Shown here: in pieces, positions 1 through 5,628 of the stretch
Position numbering within the stretch: the first letter of the stretch is position 1
How the letters are laid out: each line of letters begins with the position of its first letter
Assembly: GCA_037147415.1 (NCBI GenBank)
Contig: JBAWVF010000135.1
Span: 1-10,625, forward strand
DNA: 10,625 nt
Direction of reading: 5' to 3'
DNA from: BOG-933 sp037147415
GTDB lineage: Bacteria; Pseudomonadota; Alphaproteobacteria; Azospirillales; Azospirillaceae
Program-made: the position numbers and the translations under genes
The notes under the pieces: model-generated
What the model saw: the letters and a program-made list of their open reading frames with translations, nothing else
Told to the model about the DNA's origin: nothing
Databases searched by the model: none

Positions 1-34
1 TAGTTCCGGCAGAGAAAAAGGGGAGAAAGAGAGA

Positions 35-54
35 AAAAACGGCCAAAAACGGCC
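35..54. repeat. Perfect 10-bp tandem duplication
   Basis: The unit AAAAACGGCC occurs twice head to tail (35-44 and 45-54). Because GGCC is self-complementary, the repeat could also fold into a small hairpin. It sits in the AT-richer left flank with no gene beside it, and no function is evident. Confidence 0.6.
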
Positions 55-174
55 CCGAAACCGGTCAAGTCGGTTTAGGTATTTGGCCGCTAACCACTGT
101 GATATCTTTGATTTTTTTGAAGCCCGCCCTCGTAAGAGAACGTTTTCTTCACAAGTACTGGCGGAGGGAACGGG

Positions 175-354
175 ATGTTTCGCAACCCATTAGGAAGAAT
201 TTTAGCAAAACTTAGGATAAGGCCCCGTCAAAAGTTCGAGGGCAAAGTGGTGGGCGAAGGGAATGCGAATGCTTGGAGTCATCTCGATAAATCAGCGTGT
301 TATGTTTCTCGTCTGTTTTCAATTTTAGCTCAGGACCGGCGTAGAAAATTCTAA
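175..354 (+). CDS. Possible small basic protein, unrecognised (59 aa)
   Basis: An ATG at 175 opens a 59-codon frame ending in TAA at 352-354. A purine-rich GGCGGAGGG lies about 6-14 bases upstream and would serve as a good ribosome binding site, which is the main reason to list it. The product is rich in Arg and Lys, especially in the first 25 residues and at the C-terminus (RRRKF), with no signal peptide, membrane segment or known motif. I do not recognise it. It could equally be a chance frame in AT-richer DNA. Conservation in related genomes would decide. Confidence 0.25.
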   Translation: MFRNPLGRILAKLRIRPRQKFEGKVVGEGNANAWSHLDKSACYVSRLFSILAQDRRRKF

Positions 355-589
355 ATTGCACTGCTATGCGGTGTCAAATCCGAACTCTTTGCTGTTTTTA
401 GGTGCCAGGTTAGCTGCGAAACCACCTAACCGATGGTCTGTACCAACAGTTTTGGTGAAAATCGCTTTGGCAAGCGAAGGGGACACAACTCGAACCTATT
501 CTCCCGAATTTGAGATTAATTCCGATCAACGGCTCACATCCCAACCGGGAGATGGGTGGGATGCGGATAATCTCAGGACACAATCGTGG

Positions 590-1621
590 TCAGTGCGTGT
601 GGTCGTGACCAAAGATTTCGGACAGCGATTTTCCGTCGACGAGGCGGTCGTTCCACTCTTCCAACTGATTGCTGTTGGCGGCAAGGACACTACCCTCAAT
701 GCCAGCAGGCAATTTATCGAAACGCCGACGAAGCTGGCGGAGAAACATTTCAGCCTTACCCTCAGCCTTGCCCTTGGCCAGGAGCCCTGGGCGTACTTCA
801 GCAATGATTTCCTGTTCGATCGTTAACATCACGTCTTCCTCCTGTCCTGGCAGAATGCTCTTCAGCACCGTTCGTAAGCGCGTCCGGTCAACGTTGCTGG
901 TCTTGAAAAGGTATTTGACCACGAGAACGACCAAGGTCAAGCCGACTTCCGCAGCTACGGCGATCAGGCGCTCCAGCGTCGTCAAAGGGTCATCGTCGCG
1001 GGTGGCATATTTCAGGACCAGAAGCCCGGCCTGAAGGGGCGGAAAGTTCGATAGCTCGGTGTCCTGAATGATGCCCAGATCGACCAGCGTGTACCAAAAA
1101 TTCGGCAGCCGCTCGGTCACCATATTGGCCGGCAAGCGATACGCTTCGCCGAGTGACAGGGGCAACGTCCAGGGGCGGGTGCCGTGATAAAGCAGGATCG
1201 GATAGACTGCGGCGGGAACAATTCGGACCGTGCCGTCGGCTTCTTTATGACGACGAGCCCCACGCACTGTGATCCCGCAGAGTGTGGCGAACATTTGGAG
1301 CAGGCTATCAGATTCGGGACTACTCTTATGCTCGATCAGGGTCCAGACCAGAATCGGTTCACCGTCAGCGGTCTCAAGCGCGAACACGCGATCACCGCGA
1401 TGCTCCGTCAGGAGTGGGTCGATGAAGGTTTCTGAGCGATCGACCGCCGGGGCCGCAGACAGGCGCGCACCCACCGTGTCGGGCAGGCGCTCACGCAGAA
1501 AAGCATCGGCACAGCCCGGTTGGTCGAGCAACTGCTTCACGAATTGATCGTGGCGCTGGATCAGACGAGGGCCATCGGCTGTGGCGCCATCGTTGATCGG
1601 AAGCTCAGAATGCGCAGCCAT
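590..1621 (-). CDS. Rpn-family PD-(D/E)XK nuclease / putative transposase
   Basis: Encodes 343 residues of the Rpn (recombination-promoting nuclease, 'transposase_31', PD-(D/E)XK) family. Known members are DNA endonucleases linked to RecA-independent recombination, although the family was first annotated as transposases. The N-terminus carries the family opening HDQFVKQLL (24-32) followed by a FLRERLP-like helix (41-47). Acidic residues at 68-77 precede the IEHKS motif (96-100), whose Glu97 and Lys99 match the E-x-K of the active site. The C-terminal part (about 283-340) has an AKGKAEGKAE linker and a LRQLRRRFDKLP segment resembling the DUF4351-type tail, so length and domain order look complete. 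The start is the ATG at 1621; the ribosome binding site is weak. It stands alone, next to a gene-poor segment and a broken regulator, consistent with an accessory or mobile origin. Family assignment is confident; the biological role is not known from sequence. Confidence 0.85.
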   Translation of the reverse strand: MAAHSELPINDGATADGPRLIQRHDQFVKQLLDQPGCADAFLRERLPDTVGARLSAAPAVDRSETFIDPLLTEHRGDRVFALETADGEPILVWTLIEHKSSPESDSLLQMFATLCGITVRGARRHKEADGTVRIVPAAVYPILLYHGTRPWTLPLSLGEAYRLPANMVTERLPNFWYTLVDLGIIQDTELSNFPPLQAGLLVLKYATRDDDPLTTLERLIAVAAEVGLTLVVLVVKYLFKTSNVDRTRLRTVLKSILPGQEEDVMLTIEQEIIAEVRPGLLAKGKAEGKAEMFLRQLRRRFDKLPAGIEGSVLAANSNQLEEWNDRLVDGKSLSEIFGHDHTH

Positions 1622-1960
1622 GCTTATCGGTTCCGGTGCCTTTCATGAGCGGTCTTGTGTCAAGCGATCCACTCAATGTTAGGAGGATACACCTTTTACG
1701 GGGCGCTGTCTCGGTTGGCAACGTCGGGGGTCAGCGTCAGGCCAAGCAAACTTCTCCGTGCCAACAATGACGAGACACCGGCCCCCGAAGTTGGCCGTAG
1801 GCCGGCTGTAGTGGCGGCGCCTGCGGCGGTGAACCCAGAATTGTTGGATCGGTGACGCGGCCGTTAGAGAAGAAGGTGCCACGCTTTCGGTCCTACAGGC
1901 AGGCATGCACCGAACTCTGGCACGAATGCGGCGATCTCGCCGTCCGGCTCGATTCCCTGA
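1622..1960. other. Segment without a recognisable gene
   Basis: About 340 bases lie between the nuclease start and the MerR remnant. Several short open frames exist on both strands, but none has a convincing start, ribosome binding site and recognisable product together. A GGAGGATAC motif at about 1682 looks like a ribosome binding site but leads to no good frame. The segment may hold the nuclease promoter on the reverse strand and decayed gene remnants. I see no RNA gene or insertion-sequence end in it. Confidence 0.4.
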
Positions 1961-2367
1961 ATGGGCTGGGGAGCTTGCGTAAGGCTCGCGACAGGGCGCT
2001 GGGCCAGGGTTAAGGTTGTGACCATTCGTTATTACGAGTCCGTCGGCCTACTGCCGCCGCCTCCGCGAACCGAGGGAAATCGCCGCTTTTATGGGCAGGC
2101 CGATGTGGACAGATTGGTGTTTATCCGCAGGAGTCGTGAATTCGGATTATCCTCGGAAGCGATAAAAAGTCTTCTGACTCTCGCACTCAATCAAAACAAC
2201 CCTGTCATTCCGCAATCCAAATCACCCAGGAACATCTTAAGGAGATTGAACACAGGATTTCGGAACTTGATGCCTTGGCAGGATATTTCCGAGGCATTCT
2301 CGACAGATGCACTGGCGAACGCGTAGACACCTGCCCGATATTGGTCGCGTTGCGTGGCGAAGCCTGA
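1961..2367 (+). pseudogene. Frameshifted MerR-family transcriptional regulator
   Basis: The first frame gives a clear MerR helix-turn-helix: VKVVTIRYYESVGLLPPP (17-34), EGNRRFY (38-44) and DVDRLVFIRRSREFGLS (48-64), then the start of the dimerisation helix. At the C-run 2200-2202 the family pattern leaves this frame and resumes in another: Pro-Cys, EHLKEIEHRISELDALAGYF, then CTGERVDTCPILVAL and a TGA at 2365-2367. Adding one C to the run would restore a continuous protein with the coiled-coil and C-terminal cysteines usual for metal-responsive MerR proteins. The extreme N-terminus is also abnormal: the expected 'IGELA..tGV' start is not in frame, although codons for GELA appear in another frame at 1968-1979. 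Two lesions suggest a decaying gene rather than one sequencing error. Unbroken, it would have been an activator of a metal- or redox-responsive promoter. No target gene lies beside it, and it ends 9 bases from the convergent soxZ. Confidence 0.8.
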
Positions 2368-2376
2368 TGACAAGAC

Positions 2377-2697
2377 TCAAATCACGTCCAAATCGGCTTC
2401 TGCCCGAATGACGCTGCCATCGTCATCGGTCCAGGCGAACACGAGCTTGCCCGACCGGGTTGCCCGCACGAAAAACGCGATGTACGGGTTTGCGGATACC
2501 GACGGATGCAACTCGCCGAGAAAGACGGTCTGGTCGAGATAGCGGCATTCAAACCGATTGAGGGCCTTGCGCGGTATGGGCGTTCCATCCGCCGCCTTGC
2601 GCAAGCCGGTCTCCATGGGATGGGAGATCAGGGTCTTCACCTCGATAATCTCGCCGGCTTTGGCTTGCTTCGGAATTCTGACATGGGGACCGGACAT
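2377..2697 (-). CDS. soxZ: Thiosulfate-oxidation carrier subunit SoxZ
   Basis: Encodes 106 residues, the normal length for SoxZ, the partner of SoxY in the periplasmic SoxYZ carrier. The carrier holds sulfur intermediates while SoxAX, SoxB and SoxCD act on them. SoxZ has no signal peptide, as expected, because it is exported as a complex with Tat-targeted SoxY. Family signatures include the N-terminal RIPKQAKAGEIIEVKTLISHPMETG region (8-32), IPRKALNRFECRY (41-53), SANPYIAFFVRA (68-79) and a C-terminal GKLVFAWTDDDG (83-94), typical of the SoxZ immunoglobulin-like fold. The ATG at 2697 follows soxY by 16 bases and has a strong purine-rich site (GGAAGGAAAAGG) upstream. It is the last gene of the operon and converges on the broken MerR gene. 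Confidence 0.95.
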   Translation of the reverse strand: MSGPHVRIPKQAKAGEIIEVKTLISHPMETGLRKAADGTPIPRKALNRFECRYLDQTVFLGELHPSVSANPYIAFFVRATRSGKLVFAWTDDDGSVIRAEADLDVI

Positions 2698-2713
2698 CGC
2701 CTTTTCCTTCCGC

Positions 2714-3190
2714 TCAATTGGCGCCGCAACCGCCGACAGTGACCTTGATGGCAGCCGTCGCGCGGTAGGCGGAACCGTCGTTCATCCGGGCAATCGCGAC
2801 GACGCTCTGGTCCTTGGCCAACCGCACGCGCGTCGAGACCTCCGCCTTGCCGTTTTCCGGCCCCAAATGGAAGGAGCAGGCGAGCGGCCAGGGATTCTCC
2901 TCCATCAGGACGTGGATTTCCCGAACGTGATCACTGTCGGTCATCGGGCTATCGACGCTGACGGTCAGCGGCACGACGTTGCCGTCCTCGGCGATCGGCG
3001 GCATCATCAGGCGGATACGGCCTTCCTGGCACGGGACGTTTCCGACGATCCGGGCGATCTCGGTCTCCATCTCGACTGGGGTGGCAGTGGCAGGAAGGCT
3101 CACCAGGGTGATGCCGAGGGCGGCAACCGCTCCTCCCCCCAGGACGAGCAGGTCCCGTCGGTTCAGATGCGGTCGTAAGGCGTCGGACAT
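2714..3190 (-). CDS. soxY: Thiosulfate-oxidation sulfur carrier SoxY, Tat-exported
   Basis: Encodes 158 residues from the ATG at 3190, preferred over a GTG at 3202 because a GGAGG sits 5 bases before it. The N-terminus has a twin-arginine signal (RRDLLVLGG, 11-19) followed by a hydrophobic stretch and a likely cleavage after ATA near 36. The mature domain ends in KVTVGGCGAN. Cys155 in the GGC motif corresponds to the swinging-arm cysteine on which SoxY carries thiosulfate-derived sulfur. Most SoxY proteins end in GGCGG; this one ends in GGCGAN, with the last Gly replaced and one residue added. Two further cysteines are at 54 and 105. It sits between the dsrE-like gene and soxZ, in the usual SoxY-SoxZ order. 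Identity is secure; whether it works with SoxAX/SoxB encoded elsewhere cannot be told here. Confidence 0.95.
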   Translation of the reverse strand: MSDALRPHLNRRDLLVLGGGAVAALGITLVSLPATATPVEMETEIARIVGNVPCQEGRIRLMMPPIAEDGNVVPLTVSVDSPMTDSDHVREIHVLMEENPWPLACSFHLGPENGKAEVSTRVRLAKDQSVVAIARMNDGSAYRATAAIKVTVGGCGAN

Positions 3191-3210
3191 GTCTGCCTCC
3201 ACAAATTTCA

Positions 3211-3240
3211 GGCAAGGAACCTCAGGCCAGGAACCTCAGG
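3211..3240. repeat. 14-bp imperfect tandem repeat at the dsrE-soxY junction
   Basis: GGCAAGGAACCTCA (3211-3224) is followed directly by GGCCAGGAACCTCA (3225-3238), one mismatch, then GG starting a third copy. The second copy contains the stop codon of the dsrE-like gene (3236-3238 on the reverse strand), and the first copy carries the same triplet. It looks like a recent local duplication that lengthened the intergenic gap. Confidence 0.7.
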
Positions 3241-3727
3241 GATGAATCACGACCCAGCCGCGGAGCTGGCGTTCGATCAGTTCGGGCATCGCGGCCGGAA
3301 CCACCGAGACACCCTCGATCAAGTCCGTCTGCGGACGCTTCGTCGCCTCAAGCGTGCTGCCGCAGGCGACGAACTCGACACCATAGGCCATCAGGCTCTT
3401 GACCCGATCGAGGGCTGGCGTGGTCTCGCGGAGCAGCGCGCGAACCCCATCACCGTAGGCGATGACCGAGACCTTCACGCTGTCGAGGCCGTAATGCTTC
3501 TGGATGTTGACGATGTTGAACAGGAGGTTGTTGACCGCCCTGGCATCCGGGTCGGAGAGTTGCAGGACCACCAGCCGAGGCGCATCCGGCGTCGGAACGG
3601 GCGGCACGACGGGCTGCGCCGCCGCCTTCTCCGATCTCGCGCCCAGAGCGGCAGCCGCGCTTCCGGCAAGGCCCACGCCCAGCACGGTTCGCCGGCCGAT
3701 GATGCTGCGACCCGGTAGCTCAGCCAT
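3236..3727 (-). CDS. Tat-exported DsrE-like (COG1416-type) protein
   Basis: Encodes 163 residues from the ATG at 3727, chosen because GAGAGGA lies about 10 bases upstream; a frame-opening start at 3817 would add a non-family N-terminus overlapping chrA. Residues 12-37 form a twin-arginine signal (GRRTVLGVGLAG, then Ala-rich, likely cut near AAA-Q). The mature part (50-163) is a DsrE/DsrF-type fold: RLVVLQLSDP strand, NNLLFNIVNIQKHYG helix, VKVSVIAYGDGV, YGVEFVACGSTLEA and a closing GWVVIHP. The single conserved cysteine, Cys122 in ACGSTL, is where this family carries its invariant Cys and is a plausible persulfide site. Classical DsrE works in the cytoplasm with TusA-like carriers, so a periplasmic version beside SoxYZ suggests handling of sulfane sulfur there. 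The exact reaction is unknown and that role is inferred from context. Confidence 0.85.
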   Translation of the reverse strand: MAELPGRSIIGRRTVLGVGLAGSAAAALGARSEKAAAQPVVPPVPTPDAPRLVVLQLSDPDARAVNNLLFNIVNIQKHYGLDSVKVSVIAYGDGVRALLRETTPALDRVKSLMAYGVEFVACGSTLEATKRPQTDLIEGVSVVPAAMPELIERQLRGWVVIHP

Positions 3728-3803
3728 AACCGCTTTGTCCTCTCTGGTCGCTCCGTATCGATCCGGTGGCGACGGGGCGAACGATCCGGGGTGTCGGGCG
3801 CAT

Positions 3804-5015
3804 TTATTGGCCTCCAAGCATCATCGCGGCCAGCGCGCCGCCGGCCACCACCCAGAGTGGCCCCAATCCCGCGATCAGCGCCACCAAACTGGCGAGGCCG
3901 ATGCCGATCACCGAAGCCGACGGAGGCAGTACCAGGATCAACTTGACGGCGGTGGCCGCGATCAAACCGGCGACGGCGGCGGTGGTGCCCCGTGTCGCCG
4001 GGGCTGCAAGTCGGTGGCTGCGGATCACCTCCACAACCGGCATGGCTGCAATCAGCATCAGGAACGACGGGAAGAACACCGCCGCCGTTGCTACCACCGC
4101 TCCGGGCAGGGCCGCGACGCTCCAGCCGACGAAGGTCGCGGTAATGACGATCGGGCCTGGGGTGATCTGGCCGAGGGCGATGCCGTCGAAAAAAGCCGAC
4201 GGCTCCAGCCAGTGCCGGACCTCGACCACCTCGTGCAGCATCAGGGGCAGCGAGCCGTAGGCGCCTCCGAACGCGAACAGATCGACCTTGGCCATCACCA
4301 GGGCAAGGTCGAACAACCCGGAATCGAACTGGCGCAGCACCATCGCCATGGCCGCTCCGACGAGCAGAAGCGCCAAGGGGAGCCGGAAATCCCGCCCCCG
4401 CACGGGACCGGAAACGGACTGGGTGGATGCGGCGGCCTGCTTGGGCAGCAGCAGGGCGGCGACAGAGGCCGCTATCGCGATGATCAGAATCGGACTCTGG
4501 CCGGCGAGGAACGAAGCTGCGGATGCCGTCGCGATCAGGCCCTCCAACACTCCCGTGAGGGTGCGACGGCCAAACCCCAGCGCGACATGGGCGACGATGG
4601 CGGCCACCACCGCCTGAAGCCCCGTGAAGACCGAGGCACCAAGAGGATTGCCGTGAACGGTCCGGTAACTGGCCGAAAGGACCAGCATCAGCAGGAAAGC
4701 GTGAATGCCGAAGCCGAGGAACGCGGCGGCGGCTCCCGGAGCACCGCGCAGCCGGTATCCGACGAAGGCGGCAAGCTGCATGGCGGTGGCGCCAGGAAGG
4801 AACTGCGCAACGGCGACGCCGGAGAGCACGACTTCACGAGGGAGCCAATGTCGCTCGGTCACGAACCGCTCAATCTGAGCGATCATGGCCGGTCCACCGA
4901 AGCTGGTCGCACCCAGCCGTACAAAACCCACGAAAAGAACGCCGATCGAGGGCGCGACACCGGGGCTGGCCTCAGTGTCGCCGCAGGATGGTGCGTGGAG
5001 ACGGAGGAGCGTCAT
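3804..5015 (-). CDS. chrA: ChrA-family chromate (anion) transporter
   Basis: Encodes 403 residues, a full-length bidomain CHR-family membrane transporter. The two homologous halves each start with the family motif: FVRLGATSFGGPAMI (31-45) with ERHWL (54-58), and VDLFAFGGAYGSLPLM (244-259) with VRHWL (266-270). Each also has a proline-rich element: FLPGATAMQLAAFVGYRLRG (72-91) and QITPGPIVITATFVGW (283-298). Several hydrophobic segments follow in each half. Characterised ChrA proteins export chromate, a structural analogue of sulfate. Here the gene sits between a cytochrome and sulfur-oxidation genes, so moving sulfate or another sulfur oxyanion is a reasonable alternative, but that is inference. 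The ATG at 5015 begins 13 bases after the cytochrome stop with no strong ribosome binding site, suggesting translational coupling. The dsrE-like gene follows after 76 bases. Confidence 0.9.
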   Translation of the reverse strand: MTLLRLHAPSCGDTEASPGVAPSIGVLFVGFVRLGATSFGGPAMIAQIERFVTERHWLPREVVLSGVAVAQFLPGATAMQLAAFVGYRLRGAPGAAAAFLGFGIHAFLLMLVLSASYRTVHGNPLGASVFTGLQAVVAAIVAHVALGFGRRTLTGVLEGLIATASAASFLAGQSPILIIAIAASVAALLLPKQAAASTQSVSGPVRGRDFRLPLALLLVGAAMAMVLRQFDSGLFDLALVMAKVDLFAFGGAYGSLPLMLHEVVEVRHWLEPSAFFDGIALGQITPGPIVITATFVGWSVAALPGAVVATAAVFFPSFLMLIAAMPVVEVIRSHRLAAPATRGTTAAVAGLIAATAVKLILVLPPSASVIGIGLASLVALIAGLGPLWVVAGGALAAMMLGGQ

Positions 5016-5028
5016 CGACAGCCGTCCA

Positions 5029-5478
5029 TCAGCGTATCCGGTAGCTGGCGTGGCAGGCGTTGCACGCCGCCGTCATTTCGTTGAGCGTCTTGGTCAATTC
5101 CTTCATGCCTTCATAGGACCGCTCGACATCGACGTTTCTGGCGACGATGGCGAAGCGGCTCGCCGCGTGGTGCAGCGCGCCGCCGGCCTCCTGCATGGGT
5201 TTCGGCATGAAGGGTGCCATGTGGGCGGCGCCGTGGAGGCCGAAGGAACTCATGCCGAGGCGTTCCTCGGCGACCTTGGCCGCGTCGTCGAACTTCTCCG
5301 CCGCCACGTCGGCCAGCAACTCGTTCAACACCAGCAGGTGATCGCGCATGTTGGAAAGCATGTGCTCCTGCATCATCGGAGGCATCGTCACCAGTTCCCG
5401 ATCGTCGGCGGCTTGCGCCGACGCCGTGACCAGGGACGCGATGAGCATGGCTGCGACGAGAAGAACCCGGACTTTCAT
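5029..5478 (-). CDS. Class II c-type cytochrome (cytochrome c'/c556-like)
   Basis: Encodes 149 residues from the ATG at 5478, which has GGAGGAAG 6-8 bases upstream; the frame stays open far upstream, but that part is antisense to the regulator and not family-like. A Sec signal peptide (1-23, cut after AQA) directs it to the periplasm. The haem-binding CNACH motif is at 139-143, close to the C-terminus, and the mature protein is mostly helical, as in the four-helix-bundle class II cytochromes. Met residues at 32, 35, 36 and 40 near the mature N-terminus could give the sixth haem ligand as in c556; a five-coordinate c' type is the alternative. A His/Met-rich stretch (82-103) is unusual. It is the first gene of the sulfur operon and may accept electrons from periplasmic sulfur chemistry or bind a small ligand such as NO. 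That role is inferred. Confidence 0.9.
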   Translation of the reverse strand: MKVRVLLVAAMLIASLVTASAQAADDRELVTMPPMMQEHMLSNMRDHLLVLNELLADVAAEKFDDAAKVAEERLGMSSFGLHGAAHMAPFMPKPMQEAGGALHHAASRFAIVARNVDVERSYEGMKELTKTLNEMTAACNACHASYRIR

Positions 5479-5537
5479 TGGTGACTTCCTCCGAATCATG
5501 ACGTTTACGGAGTTTGCGTCAGGCGGAGACGGCGGCA

Positions 5538-5553
5538 TATGATCCGAATCATA
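5538..5553. promoter_or_regulatory. FNR-box-like operator in the divergent promoter region
   Basis: TATGATCCGAATCATA is a perfect 6+4+6 inverted repeat. Its core ATGAT-N4-ATCAT has the same spacing as the FNR box TTGAT-N4-ATCAA and differs only in the outer base of each half. It lies midway between the cytochrome start (5478) and the regulator start (5629). On the reverse strand, a class II activator at -41.5 would put transcription start near 5504, with a weak -10-like CAAACT at 5511-5516 and a 25-base leader. An additional half site (CCGAATCAT, 5491-5499) overlaps the cytochrome ribosome binding site. Binding by the adjacent Crp/Fnr protein is inferred. Confidence 0.65.
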
Positions 5554-5628
5554 CGGTCGGGATGATAATTCTGAGAGGTTCCAAGCCGATGGCGTGATGG
5601 CCTCGGCGTCACTCGGGGAGGCAGACAC

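Larger units (their letters stand above)
1..589. other. AT-richer left flank, mostly without recognisable genes
   Basis: This stretch is visibly poorer in G+C than the rest of the window, with runs of A and T around 30-50, 100-120 and 320-355. It has no gene that I can assign to a family. It contains a 10-bp tandem repeat, a short tRNA-3'-end-like motif (159-176) and one possible small ORF (175-354). A longer forward frame opens at a TTG (356) and runs on into the nuclease gene on the other strand, but it lacks a convincing start and is treated as spurious. The composition suggests DNA of different origin from the sulfur and transport genes. Confidence 0.5.

Noticed and set aside
356..826. 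156-codon forward frame starting at TTG
   Set aside because: It has no ribosome binding site or recognisable product, and its second half is antisense to the nuclease gene.
1866..2024. Reverse-strand frame of about 53 codons with a faint HicB-like stretch (PDGEIAAFVPEFGAC)
   Set aside because: The resemblance is too short, no ribosome binding site or HicA partner is visible, and it overlaps the MerR remnant.
3504..5084. 526-codon forward frame opposite chrA and the cytochrome
   Set aside because: The composition is low-complexity Arg/Gly/His/Gln, characteristic of an antisense shadow; the reverse-strand genes are unambiguous.
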